Positions 35,382 to 47,363 of a stretch of DNA of 64,000 nt are shown here, one piece after another (position 1 is the stretch's first letter; the number at the start of each line of letters is the position of its first letter). The stretch lies in NCBI GenBank assembly GCA_963749115.1, contig CAVVLP010000002.1, positions 248,001-312,000 on the forward strand, given 5' to 3'. The notes beneath the pieces are model-generated. The model ran no database searches. It saw only the letters and a list, made by a program, of their open reading frames with translations, and was not told where the DNA came from. Made by a program: the position numbers and the translations under genes. Source of the DNA: SZUA-36 sp963749115. Its GTDB lineage: Bacteria > Pseudomonadota > Gammaproteobacteria > Xanthomonadales > SZUA-36.

Positions 35382-36653
35382 ATGAAAGACCAGACACTCG
35401 CCATTCACGCCGGATTCAAATCCGACCCTACAACCAAGGCAACAGCAGTGCCGGTCTACCAGACAGTTGCCTACGAATTCGACAACGCCCAGCATGGGGC
35501 CGATCTATTTAACCTGGCAGTGCCAGGTAATATTTATACCCGTATCATGAACCCGACCACCGATGTGCTGGAGCAACGCTGTGCGGAGCTTGAGGGCGGC
35601 ATCGCGGCCCTGTGTGTCAGCGCGGGCAGTGCGGCGATTAATTACGCGGTGCTGAATATAGCGGAGCAGGGCAACAATATCGTTTCCGTACCGCTGTTAT
35701 ACGGTGGTACTTACACCCTGTTTAAGCACATGTTGCCACGCCAGGGTATTGAGGTTCGCTTTGCTGCCGACGACAGCATAGAGGCCATGCAGGCTTTGAT
35801 CGATGAAAAAACAACCGCCGTTTTCTGTGAGTCTATCGGTAATCCGGCAGGTAATATCGTTGATATCGAAGCGCTGGCCAACATGGCGCATGCGCATGGC
35901 GTGCCTTTGATTGTCGACAATACCGTGGCGACACCCGCATTGATCAAACCGATAAAATACGGCGCCGATATCGTGGTTGACTCGTTGACCAAGTACATGG
36001 GTGGGCATGGCAATTCACTGGGTGGCGTGATTGTCGATGGCGGAAATTTCCCGTGGGAAAAATACCCCGAAAAATTCCATATGCTGAATGAGCCCGAGGC
36101 GTCCTATCATGGTGTTGTCTACACCGAGGCCATGGGTCCTGCGGCCTATATCGCACGTGCCCGAACCGTACCCCTTCGCAATACCGGTTCGGCCCTGAGC
36201 CCGATGAACGCTTTCCTTATTCTGCAGGGCATGCAGACCTTACCTTTGCGCATGCAGCGTCATTGCGAGAACGCCCTGGCGGTGGCCAACTATCTCAAGA
36301 ACCATGCAAAGGTCGACTGGGTTAATTTCGCCGGTCTTCCCGAGTCGCCCTATTATGATCTCGCACAAAAGTACACCAATGGTATGCCTTCGGCATTGCT
36401 GACTTTCGGTATCAAGGGTGGTTTTGAGGCAGGTGTAAAGTTTTATGACGCCCTGGAAATGTTCCTGCGCCTGGTGAACATCGGCGATGTGAAGTCCCTG
36501 GCGGCGCACCCTGCATCGACCACCCACCGCCAGTTAGCAGGTGCGGAATTAGAAGCTGCAGGCGTGACACCGGACATGATCCGCCTGTGTATCGGTATCG
36601 AGGATATCGAGGATATCATCGCTGATCTTGAGCAGGCTTTGGCTAAAGCCTAG
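35382..36653 (+). CDS. metY: O-acetylhomoserine sulfhydrylase (MetY)
   Basis: PLP enzyme of the Cys/Met metabolism family, 423 aa, which forms homocysteine directly from O-acylhomoserine and sulfide. Features are IHAGFKSDPTTKATAVPVYQ at the N-terminus, the substrate/cofactor segment YTRIMNPTTDVLEQRCAELE, the cofactor-binding SAGSAAINYAVL, VDNTVATPALIKPIKYGADI and the PLP-lysine motif VDSLTKYMGGHG (about 203-214). Length and the IVDGG insertion favour MetY over cystathionine gamma-synthase (about 390 aa). It forms an operon with metA, giving a direct sulfhydrylation route to methionine. Confidence 0.92.
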   Translation: MKDQTLAIHAGFKSDPTTKATAVPVYQTVAYEFDNAQHGADLFNLAVPGNIYTRIMNPTTDVLEQRCAELEGGIAALCVSAGSAAINYAVLNIAEQGNNIVSVPLLYGGTYTLFKHMLPRQGIEVRFAADDSIEAMQALIDEKTTAVFCESIGNPAGNIVDIEALANMAHAHGVPLIVDNTVATPALIKPIKYGADIVVDSLTKYMGGHGNSLGGVIVDGGNFPWEKYPEKFHMLNEPEASYHGVVYTEAMGPAAYIARARTVPLRNTGSALSPMNAFLILQGMQTLPLRMQRHCENALAVANYLKNHAKVDWVNFAGLPESPYYDLAQKYTNGMPSALLTFGIKGGFEAGVKFYDALEMFLRLVNIGDVKSLAAHPASTTHRQLAGAELEAAGVTPDMIRLCIGIEDIEDIIADLEQALAKA

Positions 36654-36850
36654 AGTCAAATCTACACAGGTTATTTACGCTCGAAATACATAATGCCCTC
36701 GCGTCCTGCGAGGGCTGTGTTCTCACTGTCGTATTGTGTACCGTGCCTTACCAGGATGTGGCAGGTCAACACTCCAATCTTTCTTTTTGCTTCTGCTGCG
36801 TCATTATTGGGTACTGGCCACATATTGGAAACCTGTTGGTGCTTCGTCAG
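36654..36850. other. Intergenic after metY, with a GC hairpin
   Basis: No gene is supported here. GCCCTCGC (36695-36702) pairs with GCGAGGGC (36708-36715), an 8-bp stem with a 5-nt loop about 40 bp past the metY stop. It is a plausible weak terminator without a U-run. The rest, to the edge of the composite repeat at 36851, shows nothing I recognise. Confidence 0.4.
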
Positions 36851-37161
36851 GGTAGCAGAGGTCGCGCGGTACCTTACTTCAGGACACGTCATGAGGCTTC
36901 AGAGAGGCTTCGCGTCGCACATCCATGTGCTCAATCGCGAAGTACCGTTCATCCTGAACATAAAGGTCCTGAAGTAAGGTACCGCACACCCTCTGCTATG
37001 TGCGTAAACATAGGCCAATGGTTTCTGATGGATGAACTACGGTCAGGTTGAAGCTGGGGTGGCGGTATTGCCTACCAGGACCGTACGAGGCAGGAAGCCG
37101 AGTATCGAACGACACAGGATGTGCTTGAGTGAGTCCTGGTAGGCAATACCGCCACCCCAGC
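36851..37161 (-). repeat. Composite hairpin repeat, copy 2 (two hairpins)
   Basis: Inverted copy of 14676-14954. One hairpin has arms 36866-36885 and 36966-36985 (20 bp, perfect) with an 80-nt loop unlike the 51-nt loops. The other has arms 37053-37081 and 37133-37161 (29 bp, perfect) and a 51-nt loop at 37082-37132 identical to that at 14703-14753. The linker 36986-37052 matches the first copy's linker in reverse (ACCCTCTGCTATGTGCG, GCCAATGGTTTCTGATGGAT). The element fills the gap between the convergent metY and RND genes. The remaining bases to 37259 hold no recognisable gene. Confidence 0.9.
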
Positions 37162-37259
37162 GCCCTTCCCGCGAAGGCAGATCCAAGAACGATCATAGAA
37201 ATCTGCTTGAATCGTGAACTAAGCGGGACAGTAGTGAGTTCGAAGATATCGAGGCAGTA

Positions 37260-40200
37260 TTATTGCCGATCTCGAGCAGGCTTTGGCTGCCGCCTGATCA
37301 AAGCGGAGAGACGCCGGCCGAGCCAGGAGAAAAACCGTCGCGGCCAGTGCCGGATCACGTCCAGCCAGGAGTAAATGGTGGGTAACAGGACCAGGCTGAC
37401 AAAAGTGGAAAATAACAAACCACCGACGATGGCGCGCGCCATCGGGTAATAGGGTGGGCCGTTGCCACCGATTTGAGTGGTGCCGATACACAGGGGCGTC
37501 AAACCCAACACGGTGGTACCGACAGTCATCAGGATAGGTCGCATTCGTTCACGACACGCCCTGAGAAGTGCCTCGTCCCGGGAGAGCCCCTGCAGACGCA
37601 GTTGGTTGACATGATCGATCAGCACAATGCCATTGTTTACCACCACGCCGATCAGTATCAGGATTCCGATCATGGCCATCAGCGTGAAGGTGGTTCCGGT
37701 CAGCAGGAAAAACCAGTAAACGCCAATCACGGAAAACATGATGGTACAGATCATACTCAGCGGATAAATCAGCGACTCAAACTGGGCAGCAAGTACGATG
37801 TAGATTATGGCGATGGCCAACAGGATATTGAACAGCATTTTCTGCATGGCTTCCTGATCACCGGTGAAACCACCGCCAAAGTGCCAGGCATAACCGCTGG
37901 GCATGGCCATCAGTTCCATGTTCTCCTCGATCAGTTCCTGGGCTTTTTCCGATGTGATACCGTCCAGTTGGGCCGTGATTGACAAACCGGTCTTGCGGTC
38001 GAGTCTGCGAATCTCGGTTGGTCCTGAACTCTCGACAAAATCGACCAGCGACATCAGGGGTATGGATACACCCTCTGAATTCCTGAGCTTGATATCACGC
38101 AGATCATCCAGTTGCTGACGGTCCTGTTCACGGAACTGTAAACGCACCGGGATTTCACTTTCCTCACCCTTGAACTCCCGCAAGTCGATACCACGAATGG
38201 CAATGGCCACGACCTGGGCAACTTCCTGGGTTGAGAAAGCCCAGCTGGTTGGCCCGTTCACGGTCGACACGGACCTGCACTTCCTGGTCACCTGCACCGG
38301 CTGCAGAGACCACGCCCGTCAAGCCCTCGACCGAAGACAGGATGCGTACCGCATCTTCTGAAAGATCGCGCAAGACCTCACTGGATGTACCGGTCAGGGT
38401 GACGCTGAGTTCTTCGCCGCCCCCGCTACGCTGAAAATCAAAACTCGGACGGCCGATTGCGATTTTCGGCATATTTTCCAGGATTTCACTGGAAATTTCC
38501 TGAGATGAGCGTTTTGAATGCTTGTCGTCGGTCAACAGTATCGTCGAAGCCGTGTTTTCAGCCTGTTCGGAGTAGTAGGAGTAAACGGCGCGAATCTCCA
38601 GGCGCTCCTTGTTGGCGTATAGGTATTCCTCAATGCGGTCAACTGACTCCTTGAGCTTGGCCAACGGGTAGTGCCCATCAAGGTGGTATGGCATGTACAA
38701 CCTGCGGGTTGAATCCTGTGGAAACATGTCAGTTTCAACGATGGTCATGGGAATGGCCGCCGACAGCAGTGTCAGGATCACCATGCCTGCTGCCAGCCAG
38801 CGGTGACGCATATTCCAGTGCAGCAGACGGACGTATTGATCCCTTAAAAAATCAATTGAGGCGTTCTGTTTCTTATCTGCCGGCCGGTCAAGACGTGAGG
38901 CCGCAAGGGGAATGATCGTCTGTGCGATAAACAGGGAAATGGCCAGTGAAACCACGATGGCGGTTGCCACGTGGGTCAGAAAAATGGAAATCTGGTCCTG
39001 TTCACCAAAAATGATGGGCAGGAAAACAGCCGCACTGGTGAGGGTTCCGGCAGCCACTGCAAGCCCCACCGCACTGACGCCACGCAAGGCAGCACCCCTT
39101 GGGTCTGCGGGTGTCTTTTCGTGTTCGGTGTGGATGCTTTCACTGACCACCACCGCATTATCCACCAGCATACCGACGGCCAGCATCAGACCCATCATCG
39201 ACAGGATATTCAGTGACAGACCCAGGAAATACATCACACCCAGTGTGATCGTAATCGCGACGGGGATGGCCAAAGATACCATCAGGGTGGTCGACACGCT
39301 ACGCAGGAAGAAATAGAGCACAAACAGTGACAGGAATGCGCCAAGTAACCCTGCCTTGAGCAATTCGCTCAAAGAATCCGTTACGCCATCAGACTGATTT
39401 TCTAAAAAGAACAGGCTGATACCCTTCATTTCCGGGGTCTTGCCGATACGTTCGACTTCTGCCAATGCCCGTTCACCGACATCGACCAGGTTGGCACCGC
39501 TTTCCTTGAAGATGCTTATACCGATGGCGTATTTTTGGTCCAGGTGGCGGGCGTAGTCACGGCGCTTGGAGCCGTAGTTGATCTCGGCCACGTCAGACAG
39601 GCGAAGTCCATCCTTTGATATGACCAGTTGTCTGATTTCATCGATCGAACGGAATTCACCACGGGGGTTCACCCTGTAACGGGTTTCGCTATCGCGGATC
39701 AGACCGGCAGAGTCAGAGAAATTTACCTGCCTTAGCTGTGCCTGTAACCGGTTCAGGTCGATACCATGCGAGACGACCCGGTCGGCGATTAACTCGATAC
39801 GGATCTCGCGTGGCTCGATACCCTGGAAATCCACCCTCGCCACACCGGGGATTCTCTCAAGCGGTCGCACCAGGTTGCGGATCAACATGTCATAGGCCGT
39901 CGACAGGTCACGTTCACTGGAAATACGCAGTGTCAGCACCGGTTGATCGGTGAAATTGAATTTCAAAACATTGATCCGGCGCAGGTCGGCAGGTAACTGG
40001 TCCCGGATCGCCTCCATCCGTTCCCTGGCTTCAACCGCCTTGACCGCCACATCGGTACCCCATTCGAATTGAATCTGAAGCCGCGACCCGTTGGATGAGG
40101 AGATGGATTCGAGTCGCTTGATACCGCTCAGCGTGGCAATGACTTCCTCTGCCGGTCGTGTAATCTCACGCTCCACTTCTTCCGGTGTCGAGCCCTGGTA

Positions 40201-40350
40201 GGGCATATCCAGGATAATGAACGGGATATCAACACCCGGAAAATACTCCAGTGGCAACAATCGGCTGGATACCAGCCCCACGGCGATCATCGAAACAAAT
40301 ATCATGATGATCGTGACAGGCCGGTCCATTGCAAAGCGGGCAGGTACCAT
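37260..40350 (-). CDS. RND efflux pump inner-membrane subunit 2, one frameshift
   Basis: About 1030-residue HAE1/AcrB-type transporter that exports small molecules using the proton gradient. It begins MVPARFAMDRPVTIIMIFV. TM4 carries LMLAVGMLVDNAVVVSESIH with a single Asp followed by Asn, and the porter domains include ITRPAEEVIATLSGIKRLES. A second helix bundle ends IGVVVNNGIVLIDHVNQLR and LTPLCIGTTQIG. An extra base near 38236 separates RERANQLGF from STQEVAQVVAIAIRGIDLRE; without it the protein is full length. It starts 3 bp after the first RND gene, so the two probably form a heteromeric pump like MdtBC. Substrate unknown. Confidence 0.88.
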
Positions 40351-40353
40351 GGA

Positions 40354-43300
40354 TCAGGCCTCCGTCGCCGTGTCAGCGGTTTGCGCAGTCTTGATCACAT
40401 CGCGACGGCGATCCAGCAGCGAGTACATCACCGGGACAACAAGAAGCGTTAACAAGGTGGAGGTCAGCAAACCACCGATAACCGTGATGGCCATGGGGGT
40501 GCGCATCTCGGCGCCCTGGCCGATCCCCAGCGCCATGGGTAACAAGCCAAGCACCGTTGTCAGCGTGGTCATCATGATCGGGCGCAAGCGCAGTTTCGCA
40601 CCCTCCTTGATCGCCGCGATACGATCCATGCCACGCTCCCGCAACTGGTTGATCAGGTCGAGCAACACGATGGCGTTATTAACGACGATCCCGGCCAGCA
40701 TGATCAAACCAATGAACACGATGACACTGAGCCGTGTATCGGTTATCCACAGGGCCAGTGCAACACCAACGGCGGCCAGTGGAATTGAAAAAAGAATGAC
40801 GAAAGGATGCAGCAGCGACTCAAACTGGGAAGCCATTACCAGGTAAACAAGAATAACTGCCAGGCCCAGTGCAAATAGCAGGGACTTGAAAGATGCGTCC
40901 ATTTCCTCGCTTTGCCCCTTGATAAACATCGTCAGGCCATACGGCAATTTCATACCGGCCAAAAGCGACTCGACCTCCAGGATCGCGCTGCCGAGGTCAC
41001 CCTGGGCGAGGTTGGCCTGTACGAGTGCCAGACGCTCCTGGTCACCCCGGCGAATTTCCGCCGGGCCCTCTGCGACCCGGATTTCGGCGACGGAAGACAA
41101 GGGTACCGGAAACTCACTCTCCGGATTGATTATGAGTTGCCGCACGGCGGCGATGGACTGCCGTTCACCCTCGGAGACACGAACCAGCACGTCAACCTTG
41201 CGGTCACGCCAACTGAAGCGGGTGGCAACCCTGCCGCGTATTTTTCCAACCACCTGGTCGGATAACTGCTTCACGGTCAGCCCGAGTGCTGCGGCCCGTT
41301 CCTGGTCGAAGTAAATCTGGATCTCAGGGTGCCCGCGTTCGACGCTGGATTCCACGTCTGCAAAAGTCCTGGATGTCCTCAGGCGTCTTAAGACCTCGTC
41401 ACTGGCGAGACGCAGCGAACCCAGGTCGTAACCCTGGATTTCAATTTCCAGTGGCTTGTCAAAACTCAGTAACTCGGGCGATGAAAAGTTTGCATCCAGA
41501 CCGGCGATATCACCGACCCGGGTCCTGAGCTTGCCAATCACCCTTTGCTGGTCATCCATACCAGCCTCCGGTTTCATTACCACCAGCATCCGGGCGATGT
41601 TTTCTCCGCTTTCTGTCGGGTTGGCGTCGATCCGGTTACCGGAACCCGCCACACCGTAAACATAATTCACAGCGGGGTCCGCAGCCGCCATTCGTTGCAG
41701 CTCTCCCTCGATTCTGTCGGTTTCTTCCAGTGGTGTGCCCGGCGCCGCCTCGAGCGTGACGTTGAAGCGTCCCTGCTCCAGTTGGGGCACCAGTTCCGTG
41801 CCGGTACGCTGCAACAGCAACACCGACAGAAACAGCATAACGGTTGCTATAAAAAGGGTCAGGAAACGGTGAGAAAGTGCGTGGTCAAGCAGGTAGTCGT
41901 AGACGCTGGCAAACCAGAGACCCACCCGTTTGCTGATACCGGTGGCCCCCACTGATTGTTGACCGCGAACCGAAGCCATCATCGGTATCAGGGTCATCGC
42001 AACCCCGAGGGAGATGGCCAGCGCAAAAGTTACGGTCAGGGCCTGGTCACGGAAAAGCTGACCCGCGATACCTTCGACGAAGGCCAGCGGCAGAAATACG
42101 GCAATGGTGGTCAGGGTCGCGGCAATGACAGCACCGCCGACTTCGCTGGCACCTTTTATCGCCGCGCCGACCAGGCCCTCACCCGAGGCCCGGTGGCGTG
42201 AAATGTTTTCCAGGACCACTATGGCATTGTCGACCAGCAGACCGGTGGCCAGTGCAATACCGCCCAGCGACATGATATTGAGGGAGATACCGGCCTGACC
42301 CATCAGGAAGAAAGTGGCGATTATCGAAACCGGAATGGAGAGTGCAATGGTCAGGGTAAACCAGAAATTACGCAGAAAGACAAAGATGACCAATACGGCC
42401 AACAAACCGCCGAGGAGGGCTGCCTTGATCACTTCGCTGATGGCGCGGTCAATAAAAATGGATTGATCATCCACCGTCTCTATCGCCATGTCCTTCGGCA
42501 GTTCTTCTGATCAATTCCTTAACCCGTGTCTTGATGCCCTTGGCAACACTGACGGTGTTGGCATCACCCTCCTTGTAGACCGCCACTTCTACGGCCTCCT
42601 GGCCGTTCATTCGAATGATGGCTTCACGTTCGCTGAAACCTGCCCGGACCCTGGCGATATCGCGCAGGTAAATCGGGCGGGTGGTACCCGGTTTGAGAAT
42701 CAGGTCGCCAAACTCCTCAACGGTGGCAAACTGGTTGATGGTCCGGACCAGGTAACGTTGAGTGCCTTCCTCCAGTCGGCCCGCTGAAACATTCACGTTT
42801 TCAGCCGCCAGTCGCATGCTCAGTTCTTCAAGTGACAGGTTGAGCTGTGCCATTTTCCGCTGGTCAATTTCGATCTGGATTTCATCTTCGAGACCGCCGC
42901 TGATTTTGACCGCCGCGACACCTTCCACCGGCTCAAGCAGTTTCTTGATCTCCTCCTCGGCAAAGCGGCGCAGCGCCTTCAGTGAGGCTTCATCCGAGAC
43001 GGTAGAGGTCAGTCCGAAACGCATGATGGGATCGGTCGCTGGATTGAACCTGAGAAGCAGCGGACGGCTGGCTTCCAGCGGCAATTGCAGTACTTCGAGT
43101 TTTTCACGTACATCGAGACCCGCGCGGTCCATATCTGTACCCCACGCGAACTCGAGAATGACATCGGACTGGCCCGCGCGGGATACCGATTTAACACTGA
43201 GAACATTCTTGACAACACCGACAGACTCTTCGACCGGACGTGTCAACAGCGTTTCGATTTCTTCCGGTGCGGCACCCCGGTATTCGGTTCGAACCGTCAA

Positions 43301-43465
43301 TGTCGGGTAGGAAAGATCGGGCAGCAGGTTGACATTCAGGTCTTTAAGGGCGATCAGCCCGAACAAAACCAGCGTGACTGCCAACATTGAAATGGCGACA
43401 CGTCTGCGTGTCGCGACCTCGATCAACTTCATCGAACCGACCGCTTTTACAGGATCAGGGTTCAT
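40354..43465 (-). CDS. RND efflux pump inner-membrane subunit 1, one frameshift
   Basis: About 1036-residue RND transporter, first of two in the operon. The N-terminus is SMKLIEVATRRRVAISMLAV; a porter region follows with TLLTRPVEESVGVVKNVLSV. TM4 is GGIALATGLLVDNAIVVLEN, again Asp-Asn. The C-terminal half has VFIGLIMLAGIVVNNAIVLL and ends in a bundle before AQTADTATEA. An extra base near 42505 breaks the frame between VKELI and ELPKDMAIETVDDQSIF. The start codon overlaps the adaptor stop (43462-43465). No outer membrane factor gene is in the cluster, so a TolC-like protein elsewhere would be needed. Confidence 0.88.
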
Positions 43466-44557
43466 GTGGATGGAACCGGGTCCTTACCCACCACCTCCAC
43501 GCGCGCACCATCACTCAAACTGCCTTTGCCAGCGGTGACCACGGTTTCATCAATTGATAAGCCCTCTGTGACTTCGACCCGGCCATTGGCCTCGTAACCC
43601 AAATGAATGGCGCGGCGACTAACGATCGCCCTCTTCATTGATGACGAAAACATGGCTCAGTTCATCCTCGGTAATAACCGCGTTGCGTGGAATGACCGGC
43701 ACATTTTCATGCAGGTCATAAAGTATCTCAACCCTTCCAAACAGACCGGGTTTCAGCATCTGGCCATGATCCTTGATCTGGGTCGTCACGCGAAAAGTCC
43801 CGGTACTCGTATCAATGACCGGGCTGATGCGAATCACTTCACCGGCAAAGGATTCTTCAGGCCAGGCATCTACCGACATTGAGACTTGCAGGCCATTGCT
43901 CAAAACACGTAATTCACGCTCCGGAACGTGTAAAACGGCCAGCAGGGGGTCGTAGCTGGTGATGTGATACACCGGTTGATGGAGTTGAACAAGGTTTCCT
44001 GCACGTACCATGCGCTCTGAAATAAAACCCGTGATCGGCGCCTTGATGCTGGTGTATTCAAGATTGAGTTTTGCCAGTTCATAGGCTGCTTTCTGCGCCT
44101 CGTACTCCGCACTGGTACGTTCATAGTCCTCGGTGCTGACCAGTTGCTTGGAGAACAGCTCCTTCTTACGCTGATAATCGGTCTGTAAGCGTTTCAGCGA
44201 AGCGTTCGTGCGATCAACTTCAAGTGCATAACGATCTGTTTCAACCACGGCCAGGACTTGCCCGGCTTCCACGAAATCGGCTTCCTCGGCATTGATCTTC
44301 AACACAACACCGGTGATTTGCGAAACGACAACTGCCTGCTTATCCGCCTCCAGTGTTGCTGTTCCGGTGTAGAACGCCGCCATGTCACTGACTGAAACCG
44401 TGGCAGCCTCGACAGGAATCGCCAGTGCGGCCTCGGTCTCTTCCTCGTCGTCATCACCATTGAAGGCTTTATCGCACCCCTGCAGCAGCAGTGCAGATGC
44501 CATCAGCAACATGACCAGTCCCGTTGACAAGGCTCGTTTCCCCACTCGAAATTTCAT
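43462..44557 (-). CDS. RND periplasmic adaptor (membrane fusion) lipoprotein, one frameshift
   Basis: About 364-residue HlyD/AcrA-type adaptor. A lipoprotein signal (MKFRVGKRALSTGLVMLLMA, lipobox LLQGC) is followed by an acidic linker, the lipoyl half-motif TGVVLKINAEEADFVEAGQV, a helical hairpin (about 100-160, LKRLQTDYQRKKELFSKQLV), YTSIKAPITGFISERMVRAG and beta-barrel domains. An extra G near 43630 splits the C-terminus between FVINEE and AIVSRRAIHLGYEANGRVEV. I start at the internal ATG (44555-44557) that gives a proper signal peptide; the frame is open to 44590. It is the first gene of the adaptor-RND-RND operon. Confidence 0.87.
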
Positions 44558-44824
44558 CACATTCAATCCCGATTCACTATATTGACGCACTATATTAATA
44601 CGACATTAACACCTCTGATAAGCATCTTCATGGGCTATTTGTCATTGTTTTGTCAGTTGTCTTTGGTATGGTTGATGCAATATGCGGGCCAGAGCGGGTG
44701 ATCTTTTCGTCACTTGAATTTGGCGGGCTTCGGAAGATTCATCGTAACCGTTTCGTGGTTTTGGGTGGTGCAGACACCCAACAGTTGGCTAAATAGCAAA
44801 AAAGACGTTAGGGTCTCAACTTGC

Positions 44825-46567
44825 TCATGTTCCGAAGCGAACCGAAAAACGGCGCTTGACGGGGTAGGGGAACACATCGGTCAGGTCACCGGCGAGTATC
44901 GTGTCTTTCATGCTGTTCCACCACGCAGCGGTCAACAGATCTGCATGATCCTTTTTGAACAGGGCCATGTCCCCGGGGTCGGTAAAGAAAAAGGGTGCAA
45001 AGGTCTCGGGAAAAACATCGTTTTGACCAATGGAATACCAGGGTGTATCTGAAATTTCATCCTCGTAACTACGTGCCGGTGGGATACGGCGAAAATTACA
45101 ATCGGTGATGTAGCAAATTTCATCGTAGTCATAAAACACCACGCGCTCGTTTCGGGTTACACCAAAATTCTTCTTGAGCATATCCCCCGGAAATATATTG
45201 GCGCCAACCAGGTCACGGATTGATTGACCGAAATCCCGAATTGCGCGACGTCGTTGTCCGCCGGAAACCTGGGCCAGGTACTGATCCAGTGGTTCCATGC
45301 GTCGTTCAATGTAGATATGTTTAATGACCAGTTTGTCACCTGTTTCCTCGATCGAACCGGCTGCGCTGGTACGCAGTTCCTTCAACAGTTCCGGATCAAT
45401 CCTGTCGAGGGATATCGCGACGTTTGAATACTCCAGCGTATCTGCCAGTCTGCCCACGCGGTCGTGATACTTGACCAGTTGGTACTTTTGACGGACATCC
45501 TCTTTTGATGAGGTCTTGGGTGGATCAAAACGGTCCTTGATGAGTTTGAAAACAAACTGGAAAGACGGCAGCGTAAATACCAGCATCACCATGCCGCGTA
45601 CACCGGGTGCAATCTGGAAGTTATCCTGGGAGTGACTCAGGTGGTACAGCAATTCGCGGTAGAACAGAGTCTTGGCCTGTTTTTGCAAACCCAGCATGGC
45701 GTAGAGGTCGACGGATGATTTACCGGGCATGATGGAAAGCAGGAATCTCACGTAAGCTGAGGGTACCTCCATATCGACCATGAAATAGGCGCGTGAAAAA
45801 CTGAAGACGATGGTGACATCCTTGCGGCGCAGCAGCGCTGTATCCACGTATATCCGTCTCTCAGGATCCTGAAGCAGCGGGATGACCAGGGCCTGTGTAC
45901 GGTCGCCATTGATGATACGGCAGACGATATAGGCCGCCTTGCTGCGGAAAAACAGGGCATTGAGTACCTGGATCTGGTAGTTGGGTTGAGCCTTCCATGA
46001 TTTGCCACGGTGCTTCCGTGATCGCGATTTCAAGGCGGCGTATATCGCGTCGAAGGTTCTGAAACCTGTTACTGAGTCCAAAACCCGTTACGGTTTTAAG
46101 CAGGCAGCGGCGCAGACCCTGGCTGGGTGGATAGCAGCTATGATATGAAGGGCTTGGGCCGTGCAGGTGTTCGGTGCTGATGGCCGGACGCCAGAATATA
46201 TTTTCATTATTATAGTAATTTCTATGAAGAACTCTGCAAACCACTGAATTATAGAATGTTTCAGCACACTCTGCCTGGAGATGATTCAGTAAAAGCGTGA
46301 TATAGGCGGTTTTGACTTCTGGCCACAATTGGGCATTTTCACCGATATCCGGAAAACTGCGTGTTGAGGGCATTTACGGTTTCGTTTACACGTGTCTTCA
46401 TAACCCAGGATACGCTCTTTTCTGCCCTCGGCAGCACGTGTCCAGTCGGCGTGTTCGAAACAGAATTTTGCCTCATATCCAAACCTTCTGAACAGGAAGT
46501 AATGCCGGTCGAATCCATCAAGTATCGTCTGTGCGACAGCCCTGGCGGAAGGTGCATCGGTATTCAT
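44825..46567 (-). CDS. aceK: Isocitrate dehydrogenase kinase/phosphatase AceK, frameshifted
   Basis: Bifunctional enzyme that phosphorylates and reactivates isocitrate dehydrogenase, steering carbon into the glyoxylate shunt. Diagnostic stretches are RSYFMV-like FSRAYFMVDMEVPSAYV, APGVRGMVMLVFTLPSFQFV, KDRFDPPKT, KYQLVKYHDRVGRLADTLEY, IKHIYIERRMEPLDQYL and FPGDMLKKNFGVTRNERVVF with YDYDEICYITDCNFR. The N-terminal third is broken by at least three single-base shifts, near 46398, 46352 and 46015; the pieces are collinear with AceK. Total length (about 580 codons) matches the family. The C-terminus RRFSVRFGT is intact. Confidence 0.88.
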
Positions 46568-46568
46568 C

Positions 46569-47321
46569 TCAACCCCTGTCTGAAACTGAGGTGACTAAGT
46601 TATCAGCTTCAAATCTTTGTGCAAGCACCGAAGCCCAATTGGCGCAAGATTCTGCTGAAGGGTGAAATCCATCCTCGCAGAACTCCTGTTCGAGCGGGTT
46701 GATCTCGGTGGGAACGTGCAGCATGCCGGACTGTCGGGAAATGATATCGGCGGCAATTGCATCCAGTGTTGCGGCGCGTTGTCCCAACGCGAAACGCAGC
46801 GGTTGCGGTGGTAATGGAAACTGCCCCATCGGCGGCAGACCGGCGAACATGACCCTGGCCTGTGGCCATTTTTCACGTCAGTTCCGAGCACCAGTTGATT
46901 GACCTGGTGACCGCCAGTGACGGGTGCTGCTCAGCCCGGTGACGTCGTTAACACCAATCGAAATCAATATCACGTCGGCCTGCTGTTCGTGCGCAAGCAG
47001 GCTTACGCTATGTCGCAGGTCCGATATGTCCGCACCATTTGCACCTTCGACCTGCCATTTCACACTAGCATCTTTTGAGGGAGGCGAGGGCCTTTGCAAA
47101 TTGCACCGGTAGTGAATTCTGCATGCTGCCGGTACCCACACCGGCGATGATCGAGTCACCCAGCGCCAGCAAGTGAAGTTTCTTCACCCTCTCCACAGAC
47201 GCCGGTTCTGGCACCGCTCGCCTCGGGTAGATCGCGTGGCAGTGCGCCGCAACCACAAACCCTGTACGCCGGAAAGCGGCAGAAGCAGCCAGAATCCAAG
47301 ACGTTTGGAAATATTATTCAT
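46569..47321 (-). CDS. SGNH/GDSL-family hydrolase, multiply frameshifted
   Basis: About 250-residue lipase/esterase-like protein in three or more frames. In order: MNNISKRLGFWLLLPLSGVQ (N-terminal membrane or signal segment), LHLLALGDSIIAGVGTGS (block I, nucleophilic Ser), KWQVEGANGADISDLRHSVS (block II region), ADVILISIGVNDVTGLSS (block III, GxND), VMFAGLPPMGQFPLPPQPLR, and EDGFHPSAESCANWA (block V, Asp/His). Together these complete the SGNH set, so the gene was probably functional. At least four base shifts lie between 46860 and 47260. It ends directly at the aceK start. The substrate (lipid or acetylated glycan) is unknown. Confidence 0.72.
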
Positions 47322-47363
47322 CAAGCAATATGATGCATGTACAAGGGTGCGTTTCACCTGAAG

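Noticed and set aside
36671..37051. Open frames of 73-105 codons after metY
   Set aside because: They cover the composite repeat copy and share translated palindrome segments with the frames at 14.7-14.9 kb; not genes.
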